Origin: Escallonia rubra
Lineage: Eukaryota > Streptophyta > Magnoliopsida > Escalloniales > Escalloniaceae
Assembly: GCA_033065855.1 (NCBI GenBank)
Contig: JAVXUO010002537.1
Span: 248,001-312,000, forward strand
DNA length: 64,000 bases
Direction: 5' to 3'
Below the pieces are notes generated by a model that saw nothing but the letters and a program-made list of their open reading frames with translations, searched no databases and was not told the origin of the DNA. This document shows positions 19,491 to 30,790 of the stretch, one piece after another (position 1 is the first letter of the stretch; every line of letters begins with the position of its first letter). The translations under genes and the position numbers were made by a program.

Positions 19491-19529
19491 TTGCATATAA
19501 TTTGTGATCCCTCAGTCGTTGCAGCACTA

Positions 19530-20134
19530 ATTCCAAATGCCTCATATGCTCCTCCTCATATTTTTAGTATATTAGAATATCATCTATAAACACTATAACA
19601 AACTGTTCATCAGATCCATGAATGTTGCTGGGGCGTTCGTCAAACCAAAAGGCATAAAAAGAAATTCATAGTGTCCTTAATGGGTCCTAAATGCCGTCTT
19701 CGGAACATCTTCCTCCCTCACCTTTAACTGATGATACCCAAACCTCAAATCAATTTTTGAAAAACAACAAGCACCCTGAAGTTGGTCAAACAAGTCATCA
19801 ATGCAGGGCAACAGGTACTTATTACGAATTGTAATCTTATTCAATTCTCTGTAGTCAATACAGAGTCTCAATGTATCGTCCTTTTTCTTCACAAAAAGGA
19901 CTGAAGCACCCCATGGGGACACACTGGGACATATAAATCTCCAATCAAGCAACTCTTGTAACTGTTCCTTAACTCTTTCATCTTCACTGGAGCCATACGA
20001 TATGAAGCTTTAGAAATCGGCTCCACACCGGAAACAAGATCAATCACAAACTCTATTCCGTGGTCGATCGGTTCCCCAGGTAACTCTTCAGGGAATACAT
20101 CCGGATACCACTCTACCACAGGGATAGATGACAA
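19530..20134 (-). pseudogene. Reverse transcriptase part of Gypsy fragment
   Basis: Minus-strand translations show the Ty3/Gypsy approach region (EWYPDVFPEELPG), the palm segment with [20 protein letters not shown] and [14 protein letters not shown], and the FIDD catalytic signature near 19570-19590. These identify a Gypsy reverse transcriptase. The part is incomplete and interrupted. Confidence 0.85.
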
Positions 20135-20197
20135 CTCTGGACTATCTTGACATGTGTCTACGTCATGTGCAATGTATCCCCGACAACCCCGACAAAG

Positions 20198-20650
20198 TTA
20201 CCATTGTGCTTTCATAGCCGAGATAATACTAACTAACCCACTTGGTTTGGACCCGTGGTAAGTAAACTCTGACTCACCCGGGATATTAAAACGAACTAGT
20301 TGCCTACAACAAGCCACTGATGCATGGTTAGAGGGTAACCAATCCATATCTAGTATGACGTCAAAATCTCGAATTGCTAATGGGATGAGATCCACATGAA
20401 GATTTTTATCCCCAACGTGAACCTTACAGTCGCAAAGAGCTATAGTAGCAGTCAAAGACTCTCCCAACAGAGTGCATATCTCAAGGTCTGTCTCCAAAGG
20501 ACGGGTTTTCACCCTCAATCGTCGTGCAAAAGTAAGGGAAACAAAAAAGCACGACTCTCCAAAATCAAACAATATACGGGCATCTAAAGAGATTACTGGA
20601 AGTGTGCTTGACGCCACGTTGTTAAATGTCGCAGCATCATTAGTAGACAT
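20198..20650 (-). pseudogene. Retropepsin (protease) part of Gypsy fragment
   Basis: The 150-residue translation includes VISLDARILFDFGESCFFVS, the region around the aspartic-protease active site, and VILDMDWLPSNHASVAC, the conserved C-terminal block of plant Gypsy retropepsins. It lies between the gag zinc-knuckle region and reverse transcriptase, as expected. Confidence 0.8.
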
Positions 20651-20749
20651 GGAATAAAGATGGGCCGACGTCTTGGGCTTTTGCCCCTCCTAAGCCTTAG
20701 CATGTTGGGTCGAGCCCGACTGACCCTTTCCCTTTCCCTGTCGAGGGAC

Positions 20750-22028
20750 AGTGCTTGCTGTTGTACTCGCTTATAGTGTAGGACGAAAAGATGTCTGGCT
20801 CCCGCTAGCCACCGAAAAGTCCTGAACCCGATGCTCCGTACTACCACACCGAAAGCACCCACCAGTAGATCTGTAGCACGGTCTACCACTATGAACTCCT
20901 CCATATGTATCACAAGGGATAGCTGGAAAGGCCAACCCGCTACTCTGACACCACTCTGGGTAGGTCAAGATCCAAAGTTGTGTTGTGGTCCAAATCGAGT
21001 ATTCTAAACCGGTCGGGTGCCTGCACTCTGTGCCCATCTAAAACCCATGCTCTGTCCCGGTCAGCTCCAAAAATTCTGCCCCGGCCTGTTTCCCTGAGTC
21101 AGAGTAGACCTAAACCCTTGATTCTGCCCTATTCTCTTCCCTTGGGCACCCTACTGGGATGACTGCGTAAACCACTAGCGCCCGTCGGCTGCCACAAATT
21201 TGTTCTGGGTAAATTCTTGTCTATCCATCTTATTACCGCCCAGCCTCTGTTCAATCCTCCTCTTATGATCGCATTTAGATTGCTCCAATGCACATGCTTA
21301 GTCGACACATTCCATGTAACTCGTTAACCGAGCGGAGATCACCCGTCTCTCAGACCAAGCTTGAGCCCCCTTTCAAATTTCCAAAATCTATCGGCCTCTG
21401 TTAGCAGCATCCTCCCATATATCTAGCGAGGCGCGAAAACCTCATCTCAAATTCATTGAACGGCTCGTGATCCACTTGCATTACATTCGTAAATTCCCTT
21501 AACATTTGTTCACGGTAGCTTGTCAAGGAGTACTGATTGAAAAACAATTCTTTAAATTGTTTTCAAGTCATCTCATCTAACTATTAACGAGTATAACTCC
21601 CTTCCACCACTGATCCGCTTCACTTCTCAATTTAAATATAGCAAACTCAATTTTTGCCTCTCACTACAGTGACTGGCTCGAAAATTTTTCTCCAGTTCAT
21701 TGACCCAGTTCTCCGCCTCCATAGGGTCCAACGACCCTTTAAAATTGGTGGCATTCTGTTTATTAAACTCAGATAGAGTACTCTCATCTTGTGGCTGGGG
21801 TTGAGGCGGAACGGGGTTCTGCACCCCCTGTAGCTGGTTGGTCATGTTCACAGCCAACAGAGTCATGAGTTGGGTCATAATTTGCAAAACTTTTGTCAGG
21901 GGTTCGGGGTTCTGATGTTGCCCCTCTCTCTGAGATGTCTCTCCTACCGGGGCCTCCTGGCCCTTTGGATAATTTCCACTAGTAGTACTACCCGTACGTA
22001 CCATGTTGATACAGATAGCCTTTACCAA
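20750..22028 (-). pseudogene. Gag part of Gypsy fragment
   Basis: The N-terminal segment (21627-22028) has a Gln/Pro-rich stretch followed by FNKQNATNFKGSLDPMEAENW and LEKNFRASHCSERQKLSL, the plant retrotransposon gag core. Downstream, GCFRCGSTEHRVQDF near 20860 is a zinc-knuckle-like motif. The coding region is decayed. Confidence 0.8.
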
Positions 22029-22583
22029 GATATATAAACACGTACCTGGAAAAAAAAAACATAACTAAGGGTTACTATTTACATACATATATATGTACCA
22101 CATTCGGTTGTACATCAGACTTTCACTCTTACCAGTTACAAAAGAAGGGTCCAATTATCATACACAAAAATGAACCCTACTACACTATACAATATACAAC
22201 TAAGTGACTTCCGTCTAAGAACAGTCATAACATTCCACAAATAGTTCGAAACTCCAATGTCCCTCATCTAGGATCAATCATCGCCTATATTCTGAAAGAG
22301 CCCTATCGGACGACCAATCCCGGGCCATTTGTTGGATTGTCTGGATCACCCTCATGCTCGCGTCCCAAGTCTGTTCTTGGATTCGGCTCACAGATTGTCT
22401 TTCGCGTTCACATTATGCTTCTAACTTTCCTATGGTCTGGCTGGTACTAATTTCTAAGGATGGCAACCGAGTAGCCAGATCATATTTTTGCTTAGTCAAC
22501 CGGGAACACTTTTCTTTCCAACACTCTACCTGAGTTGCACTAGTCATGGACATTCGTCCCAATTCGAGGTCTGCAACATAAAA

Positions 22584-22814
22584 TTATTCGGCCTCGGCGT
22601 CATCCTCATCTTCCATAACCGGTCCTTCCATAGTAATTTCTTCCGGGCCTTTTTCTACTTCCAGATCCTCTTTCGGATCTTCATCCGGATCTTTATTCGG
22701 GTTCGGTTCCTCAAACATCCCATTGTGATCTGGATCTTCATTCGGGTTCGGTTCCTCAAACATCCTATCGTCGAGCCATCCGTCAAGATCAAGGTCATAA
22801 AGTCCGTAGTCCAT
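22584..22814 (-). CDS. Short acidic repeat-bearing frame, function unknown
   Basis: A 76-residue minus-strand frame beginning MDYGLYDLDLDGWLDD, very rich in Asp, Glu and Pro, with the phrase MFEEPNPN followed by (N/K)EDP or KDP repeated twice because of a ~45-bp tandem DNA repeat (about 22690-22775). It lies between the primer-binding site and gag of the minus-strand Gypsy element, on the same strand. It could be a leader frame of the element or a chance frame. I recognise no domain. Confidence 0.3.
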   Translation of the reverse strand: MDYGLYDLDLDGWLDDRMFEEPNPNEDPDHNGMFEEPNPNKDPDEDPKEDLEVEKGPEEITMEGPVMEDEDDAEAE

Positions 22815-22892
22815 TTCCTACAACCACAAAATACAGACATCAACTTACACCTTCATCGTCTCAATCCATAAATCCTACAGAAAATTTCCTTA

Positions 22893-22897
22893 ATCAT
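22893..22897. repeat. Target-site duplication ATCAT, left copy
   Basis: Identical to 24956-24960 on the other side of the solo LTR, marking its insertion site within the Gypsy fragment. Confidence 0.85.
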
Positions 22898-24955
22898 TTT
22901 TCCCAACCTATTCTGGTCGCACGCCCACTGGGGTCCCATTTTGCATGATACGTCCGCACAAGCAACAATCAATATTCAACGCTCACAACCGGTCAAAGCA
23001 TGCACGTTCAAGTCACGTGCACTTCTCACTTTCGTTACGTTACTTCGTCACTAAGAAACTCATTTTCGCGTGACGCCTCATCACAATTCGACCGTCGCAC
23101 TTCGCATGTTGCCCATCAGGTCGGCCTCGACCTTGGCCTTCCCTATGGGGTCGGCCTCGGCCTTGGCCTCCTCTTGGGGGTCAGCCTCGGCCTTCCCTTA
23201 GGGTTGGCCTTGGCCTCCCCCTAAGGGTTGGCCTTGGCCTCCCCCTAAGGGTTGGCCTTGGCCTTCCCCTATGGTTTGGCCTTTGGTCTCCATAATTAAC
23301 ACCTTCACTTCTCTTCAAGGGACCATACATCACTCTGCGACCCCGTCGCCTGAACGTCACTCCGCGACCCCGTCGCCCGGACGTCACTCCGCGACCCCGT
23401 TGCCCGTCGTCCGTCGCCCGTCGCCCGGACGTCGTCTCCGCGACCCCCGTCACCGGCGTCTAGGTGCCGCACTCCAACACTCCACCGTGCCCGTGCACCG
23501 CGCCGATGATACAGCCGTGCCCCCAGGCTCTCTGTCACACTACCGTGCTCCCGAAACCATACGCACTTCGTCGTGCCCATGCGCCGCGCCACTAACACAA
23601 ATGTGCCCCCGGCACCTTACTCACTTCATCGCCCCCCATGCGCCACAATCATGTTACATGCCCCCCGGGCACCACACTCATTCACCACACCATGCGCACC
23701 TTGCCTTGGTCATGGAACATGCTTCGACCCACTCTTCGGAGTGTGCAACATCCTGCAGGGATAGACGACTCCTCCGGGACACTATCTGTACCAGGGAGCT
23801 CTTCAACTCCCCTTCCGCCACGTGGATGGCTCCTCCGGGATGCTACCTCAGCCAGTCGGGTAGACAGCTCATCCGGGATGCTACCTTGACGTGCTTCAAG
23901 TTCTCTGGCACAAGGACTCACCCATGGGGATAGGCGACTCCTCCGGGACACTATCTCCGCCAGGGAGCTCTTCAACTGCCCTTCCGCTAGGTAGACAGCT
24001 CCCCCGGGATGCTACCTCAGCCAGTCGGGTAGACGGCCCCTCCGGGATGCTACCTTGACGCGCTCTGAGTGCTCCAGCACAAGGACTTACCCGCGGGGAT
24101 AGGCGACTCCTCCGGGACACTATCTCTGCCAGGGATCTCTAAGTGCTCCAGTATGAAGACTCCCCTTTCGCCAGGTAGACGGCTCCTCCGGGATGCTACC
24201 TCGGCCCGCGGAATAGGCGACTCCTCCGGGACACTATCTCCGCAAGAGTGCCTACGTGATTGGCCTACGTGCTCCGACACTGGGGGCTTACGTCGGCACC
24301 CCTAGGGACTATGACCCCCAGGTCACTCCGAGACGGGAGCAAGTCTTCGGAGGGCATCGCGCCTAGTTCACCTGGCAGTTGGGCATCGGGTCTTCCCCAC
24401 CGCTGTCAGGCCTGTGGGACTCTACAAGGGCTTGGATTGGTGGCTAGATCAAGGGATTCTCTAGGCACACCGATGCTGTGGGAGCCAGTCTTTCCAGACA
24501 GACAGAGCGACGCTGTGAGGAGTAGGACGGGTGAATATGCTATCCGACAGTCCGTGGAGCATCGGCACCCGTGGACCCCTGGTGACGTGTCACTCCCGGG
24601 GAGTGCCATGTGTCGGTTAATGACATCATCATCGCAATCTCTATAAATAGAGGTCTTGAGAATTCATTTGAGGAGAACTCTCACATTTTCAATTTCTCAC
24701 TCTAGAATCTTAGGGAGAGAAACATACAGGATCCTGACTCTGGACCTAAGCATCAGACTGTGACTGTCGTCGTATATTCATCATGTGCCATCGCCCTCGC
24801 AGCACTGCCACCCTCAGGCTCTGTCTGGGAAGCCCTTGGTCTCTGCCCTTGTTCCCCCCTTGCTGTGTCCTACATCAACATACTTGGCATCTGACTCGAA
24901 CTGCATTCCTTTTGGTACCTCCACATCGACTGCGAACCCACTTTCTTTGGCATCA
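22898..24955 (+). mobile_element. Solo LTR of the gag-only (TR-GAG) family
   Basis: A 2058-bp plus-strand LTR flanked by ATCAT duplications (22893-22897 and 24956-24960). It is homologous throughout to the LTRs of the 1771-11478 element. Shared parts include the opening 'cccaacctattctggtcg', GGCCTCGGCC motifs at 23105-23290, the CGGGCGAC-type repeats, the array of TCCTCCGGGA units at 23765-24240, TATA box CTATAAATAG at 24641-24650, and the terminal CTTTGGCATCA. Divergence is about 10% by eye, so it is older than the whole copy. Solo LTRs arise by recombination between the two LTRs of one insertion. Confidence 0.9.
24641..24650 (+). promoter_or_regulatory. TATA box of solo LTR
   Basis: CTATAAATAG in plus orientation, identical to the TATA box of the whole family member. 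It lies about 300 bp before the LTR end and could still fire transcription rightward into the antisense side of the Gypsy fragment. Confidence 0.6.
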
Positions 24956-24960
24956 ATCAT
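24956..24960. repeat. Target-site duplication ATCAT, right copy
   Basis: Matches 22893-22897. Confidence 0.85.
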
Positions 24961-25021
24961 CCTATCAAATATTTTGATATTCTCCTCACATCCTTCTAAA
25001 TCTACAGAATCATATTCCTAA

Positions 25022-25033
25022 GCTCTAATACCA
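25022..25033 (-). other. Primer-binding site, tRNA-iMet type
   Basis: On the minus strand TGGTATTAGAGC lies two bases after the LTR end. It matches the common plant tRNA-iMet primer site TGGTATCAGAGC at 11 of 12 positions. Confidence 0.8.
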
Positions 25034-25035
25034 AC

Positions 25036-27713
25036 TGTAACGGCCTGGAAATCCAAAACTCCATCGTTCCGGACCTCTGGGGTGCTAACCTATAACATCA
25101 CACAGATCAGAGCACCTGTCATGATTTAAGATCCTAAAGAACACAACATAACGCTAAGTTCTTCCAACATCATAAAGTTCCACAAAAGGAATTCCAAGCT
25201 TAAGCTGTTACAAACTTATACATACGTTCTTAACAAGTACACTAACTATACAGGCCCACACAGGGGCCCTATTTACACAAATAAGGGTAATTATCTCAAA
25301 GTCTTACCTAACTCTAGCTCTTCCCCTCGCGATCTACTGTTGAGGGCTATTACAGAACGGAACAATCAAGGGTGAGCTTTTGAGAGCTCAGTAAGGTCGT
25401 TCAAAGGTAATCCCTGAGGGAGTTACAACGATTCAAAGACAAGTTGTTAAGGATTTCACAAGTCACAACAATCTGGCAAGAACGGGGAAAAGAGTTTCAC
25501 CAGGTCTCTTTTGATAAGATATTCAGACAATTGTTTTAGTCATTCTTGAAACGATCAATTTAGATACAATGCAAATGAATTTTGAAGATACTGATCATGG
25601 GCAGTAGCAATGCCATACAGGCAAGGCTCAAAAAATGTACACAGGCATGATGTACCAGAATACTAGTCCATTTAGGTACTCGCCTGCGTTCCATGCAGGA
25701 TTCAGACCAGCCTTATAACGCCTGCCTCAGTACAGGATAGATTCCCATGTCAGTATACAAAAGACAGATATCACGGAATCAATACACAGTTTAATGTTTA
25801 ATATGCAATAAAAGGTGAGCACCGGTAAGAGTTCAAATAATTGAATCAGGTTCAATATCAGGGTTTACTTGGCAATAACATATCGATATCAATGTATACT
25901 TAGAGTTCAACAACGGCCATAAGAAAACGAGAGAATAATTGCGAAAGCAAACTGATGGCTCGAGGTTCGGATAAAAACTCTTACATGGTTCACAGCTACG
26001 ATATCCTAACCGAAAAATCCTTTGCTTTAACCTAAACGGAACAGTCCAATAATTAAAATACAGTTTACATTACTGTATTATAAACTCACTATTAACTCAC
26101 ACATTCCCTGAACGACCCCCTCACCGGTACGTAAAATCACTAAAATGCCCCTGGGGTGAAAAATTACCAAAACACCCCTCGCATCCCTAAATCACCAAAA
26201 CGGACTTTCCATGATTAAGATTGATAAGATAGCCTTATCGTATATGAATCAACTAAAACATACCCTTTATAGGTAAAATTACCAAAATACCCTTTCGGGG
26301 TAGCAAATTATCAAAATACCCCTAGGGATAAAACACTATTTTAGGCATCCTGAAGTTTTTTTTTGGCTAAAAAGTATTTTAGAAAATTTTGGCCCAAAAA
26401 ATTCCGGACCGAGCACTCAGAAGTCGATTCGGCTAAAAATAGCTATTGACCTTGGAACGGACTCCAATTTTTGCAAGTAGAAAATACCAGCATCCTAGGG
26501 TCCTCGTAAAATATTCGCGCAAAACCGCGTCAGTTTGCTATTTTAAATTTCAATGTAAAGTTTCAGAATCACCGCATCCGTTAACCCCCTTCTCGCGCTC
26601 GAAAAAATTTGAAATGTTTCCACAGTACTAACCTCCTAAAAATAACTAGGGTCAATTTTTTGTACTTTGGCTAAATCTGACCTTAATTATTTTAAAAAAA
26701 AATTCAAAACCATACTGCTCAATTGATTTTCACCTTCAACGACACTTAGAGTCACTATTTAAATTATCACCCACACTACTTCACCTTGAAACACACACTT
26801 CCTTCACGCACCCACCCACTGCTACACAATTACACATTCTACACCTAAAACACACACTCTATCACTTTAATTCACACCCATACACATGTAATCACACACA
26901 CAAACACACCCGTAACACCTACACTCAACAACACCCTGAAAATACCAAATACACACTATTATACTCACACACTCTCACCCATTACACGCACACACTCCCT
27001 ATTCCTCACAACACACATCCAACTACCCATAAACACATACCTACACGATATACACATACAATTACACCTAGATGCACCAACTGCACAGCCCTGTCCACCG
27101 TTTTTCACACACAAATTAACATTTACACACACAGACCTCACAGCCACCTTCACGGTTTACACTCACAGTACACAGTGCTAAAACACACACCCATGAGCGG
27201 AAATCACACACTAGAAGGGGCAAGGGTTTACCCTTATAGGATTTCCTAAATCTTTCCTCTTTCTCTGAATTTTTTTCCAGCTGCCGAGCCTTCTTCTTCC
27301 TCAGTCGTTTTTTTCTTTTTCCTCCCCGTTTCCCTCATTTGCTTTGTTCTTCTCCTCTCTCTCTATTTCTCTTGTTTTTTTTTCTTCTTTCACCCGAAGT
27401 CTTCCTTATCCCCAATAACACTTATTTTAATATTTACCTAGCTTATTTATTAAAGCTAGTAGGAGGTGGCAAAATTTAAAAAAACATGTTTTTTCCCCAA
27501 ATTACAAAGCAAGCCCAACATTTTACATATTTTCAAAAAGACCCCCAAAACTTTTAAAAATTACAATTTAACCCAAAACCCTTTAATATTACTTAGTCCA
27601 AAAATTCTCAAATAGTGTGCCATGTTACCACCCTGCTACTATTTTCAGACACCCGACGATTATTATCGTTTAGGAAATATTTTTCTAACGCCTCGAAAAT
27701 GCGGGGTATTACA
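25036..27713 (-). repeat. 5' LTR of the minus-strand Gypsy fragment (2678 bp)
   Basis: On the element strand it runs from TGTAATACCCCGC (27713) to CCGTTACA (25036). Internal landmarks shared with the LTRs at 37856, 55359 and 59330 are a block of 'accaaaatacccc' repeats at 26130-26340, an AC-rich domain at about 26760-27190 and a pyrimidine-rich block at 27240-27410. No gene is inside, and the 62-64 residue frames there are compositional. Confidence 0.85.
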
Positions 27714-28227
27714 CCCAATCCCACATCTTTGTATGGCTACCACCTATCTTCTCTAATTCTCTCTCCCTTACCGTTTGTTCTTCTTTTTTGTTGGAGTAAA
27801 ATACAATAAAAAGTTGTTACTATTTATAAATCAACTACAGAAGTTGATTATGGTTTTCTTTATGTAATCTAAATTGATATTGGAATGAACTCTAAGAATG
27901 AAAAAGAGATAAATGGAAGGAGAAAGGAAAAGAGGAAGACAATTAAGGTACTTATGGCAACATGGATGATTTGGGTCAAATAGAACAGATGATATGTCAC
28001 GAATGCAACAAGAATAAGGATCCTCTACAGCTCTACAGTACTTCTGTTGTAATTAAAAAGGCGATGTTAAATGCATATTAATGAGAAAAGTTGTCATTAT
28101 AAATTTAAGTAAAAGTGACAAAATACTTTTAGTGATAAAAGATTATCACTAAAGTAGGTACATTATAGATCCTATAATAAAGTTTAAACAAACTTGGGCT
28201 ATGAGTGGGTTGATGCATTAAAGTTAG
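27714..28227. other. Spacer between Gypsy fragment and Tat element
   Basis: AT-rich DNA without a gene. It contains a small near-perfect hairpin (arms about 28125-28137 and 28143-28155, ACTTTTAGTGATA against TATCACTAAAGT). The last five bases, GTTAG (28223-28227), may be the target duplication of the Tat element. Confidence 0.45.
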
Positions 28228-29042
28228 TGTTTGGATACGTTAAAAAGTCATTTTCATTGTTACTAATAAAATATGGACACGTAGATGACAGAGAACCGCC
28301 CAGAAAAAAGGTACCTAGAAGGATACATGTTCGATATGAAAGTGGGCATAAGTGTTAGGCAGCTATTGAAGACGCCGCCATTTGTCAAGATAAATATGAC
28401 AAGGTCAGGTGGTTCAGTATGACTGCGCAGGAAATAAAGATTTGTATGAAATTGCACAAGGGAAACAACTGTTAGCAAGAACGAGGCAATAGGTTGTGGC
28501 AGTTTCCAAGACTATATGAAAGAAGACAGTTGTCAACAAAGGTGTGGCGATCGATAGAAGCAGTTGACAAACAGACTGCATGAAGGAAGACAACTGTCAA
28601 TAGGAGCGAGGTGATCGATAGTAACGGTTGACAGACAATTTTCAAGAAAGGATTGGAATGTACGGTTATGGAAAATCGAGGAATGATTGCAGAAAAGCGA
28701 ATATAAAAAGAAGAAAAGGGCAACATGATAAGGATCATCAAATTCACACAGCATACTTGACTTGAAGAAATCGAGTCCAAAAGCTATCAACTTTATTTTT
28801 CCTTTATCTTTGTCAAAGTTTCCACATGATCTAACTTAAATCTATGGGAATTCCTGTCTTTTGTCATAGAAATTTCCAGTGTTTTGTAAAAGTACAACAT
28901 ATTTTGTGGGCAAGTCTTAACTTAGTTAAAGTTTCTATTTTTAGTAAAGTTTTCATTTTTAGTGAAGTTCTCAGGCCCGATGGGCAAAACAGGTCCCTCA
29001 CTTTTAATTGATTGTGTTGCAGGTACATAAATCGGAGAAACA
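28228..29042 (+). repeat. 5' LTR of the Tat element (815 bp)
   Basis: Starts TGTTTGGATACGTT and is homologous to 53366-54188. Contains about three imperfect ~68-bp repeats at 28470-28670 built on 'cagttgtcaacaaa...gatcgatag', and a TATAAAAAG box near 28700. The end is set by the adjoining primer site. Confidence 0.8.
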
Positions 29043-29043
29043 T

Positions 29044-29062
29044 TGGCACACCCGGTGGAACC
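29044..29062 (+). other. Primer-binding site of the Tat element
   Basis: TGGCACACCCGGTGGAACC begins one base after the LTR. The TGG start and position are right for a primer site, but I cannot name the tRNA with confidence. Confidence 0.5.
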
Positions 29063-29069
29063 CTTTTAA

Positions 29070-29578
29070 AATAAACAGGAAAACAATGCTAATGACAAGC
29101 ACGTGAAGTCACATAGTAAGGATAAATGGGCCAATACTGGCGCCGAGACCCATACTACCAACAACGTTAGTAACTTAGGAGAAACAAGAAACATCCAGGC
29201 CACCAATGGCGTGAGTGAGAATGCTAATACAAATACCAATGTTAAGAATTCAGGAAGCACTAATGGGGAAAGTACTTATGATGGTCCAAGTCTTAATGGC
29301 GAGATGCTGGCTATCAATCGAAACGTTGAAACCATGAGCTAGTTGGTGAATCATGTTAGTTCATCAACACAAGCATTTACGTCTATGATGTGTCAATTCA
29401 TGTCTATTATGCAAAACAAAAATATGGTTATAAATTGAATGGTCAGTAGTCAGGATTAGTCTAGTTCCAAATTGACGAGATGAGAAGGTTAGCAAAGGAA
29501 AGAAATGCCCCTAAGGGGGACATAATTAAAGATTTATCGTGAGAAATCCAAAAGCAGACTTCCTCTATCTCCAAGATA
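29070..29578 (+). other. Leader / upstream gag region of the Tat element
   Basis: A 79-residue plus-strand frame at 29103-29342 is rich in Asn and Thr (ANTGAETHTTNNVSN) and may be a degraded N-terminal gag segment. No domain is recognisable. Confidence 0.35.
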
Positions 29579-30790
29579 GTGGATGTAAAAGTACAGAAAG
29601 GAAATGATCCTGTTAATTATCAAACTGACAAGATGGAGGCAGACATTTTTCCCATGAGGATCAAAAATACTGTGAAGCAACCTAATGGTTTAAGTTCAAA
29701 CCACCCACACAATTCAGGTTGGTATATCCCTATGCCTCTACCAATGAGGGAGATCCAGGGCCGAGCAAAAGGGGTGTGCCCACAAATGGATCTAGAGCCC
29801 TGCAACTTGGCCTAATAATATTCATGTTACTATGAATGAGGCTGGCCAGGTTAGGGTTGGAAAAGGATCGAGAATGCTTTCACCCTTCCTTATAAGAAGA
29901 ATCAATAAGGGGTATCTCGATTGAAAAATCCCATGTTTAAGGAAGTTAGTGGTGTCACTAGACCAAATGGTCCTGGTGATAGAGAAAGCGTAGGCCCAAG
30001 ATTTGGAGTCCAACAACATCACAAGTTTTATCAGGTTGGCGTAGGTCAAGGGTACAGACCTATCGATAAGCCACTTTATAGAAAGCCATACCCTGATGAA
30101 ATTGGCCAGATGGAAATTCCTATGGGAGTTAAATTCCCAAAGTTTGGCCTCTTCCACGGGGAGGGGAACCAGTCGACTATCGAGCATATAGCAAGGTTCA
30201 CCTTCCAATGTGGCTATCTTGGCCAACATGAGTGGATAAAGGTAAAATGGTTCCAGCATTCACTAACTCGAGTAGCTTTTTCATGGTCTGCCAACCGACC
30301 ACCAAATTCAGTGTTTTCATGGAGACACATGGAATAGCACAGTTTTTCAAATGGAGCCAAAAATTTCCCTGGCAGATTTGGCTACCCTGAAGTAGTTCTC
30401 AGGAGAGAGTTCAGAACAATTTTTAGAAAGGTTCAAGGCATCTAATAATAAGTGCCATTTCCAAATGCCAGAGTCTGAATTGGCAAACTTGGCCTTATGG
30501 TATAGATTTAGAGATCAGGAAAAAATTTGAGGGCATGGAGTTTAGAAATGTGTTTGAGCTCTCCTCTAGAGTGGCATGATATGAAACATTGCTAAGGAAA
30601 GAACAAGGTAAGAAGAACTCATCGATGGGGACCTACTTCAAGGACCCTATTGGTTTGGAGATAGATGTTATGGAAATGGTTGGAAAGAAACCAGTCATCT
30701 GTGAGCCTTTGATTAAAGTTAGGAAACATGTTAGCCTACCCTTGAAGTTGCCCAACAAGATGAATCCATTGCCTGTATTACAGAAGTAAT
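29579..30790 (+). pseudogene. Gag part of the Tat element
   Basis: Plus-strand frames include EIPMGVKFPKFGLFHGEGNQ and IEHIARFTFQCGYLGQHEWI, then LTRVAFSWSANRPPNSVFSW, a Ty3/Gypsy capsid-type gag region of the Tat type. The later frame at 30589-30789 probably belongs to the gag C-terminal side. Broken. Confidence 0.75.

Larger units (their letters stand above)
19500..27713 (-). mobile_element. Ty3/Gypsy (chromovirus-like) retrotransposon fragment, broken
   Basis: Minus-strand element with a 5' LTR at 25036-27713, a primer-binding site at 25022-25033, and gag, protease and reverse-transcriptase parts reading leftward. It ends inside reverse transcriptase near 19500, with no RNase H, integrase or 3' LTR in this neighbourhood. 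A solo LTR of another family is inserted in its 5' portion (22898-24955). The LTR starts TGTAATACCCCG on the element strand and the primer site matches tRNA-iMet, both typical of Tekay/Del-like chromoviruses. Coding parts are decayed with several interruptions, so it is a fossil. It shares LTR architecture with the elements at 37856-46059 and 55359-61925. Confidence 0.8.
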
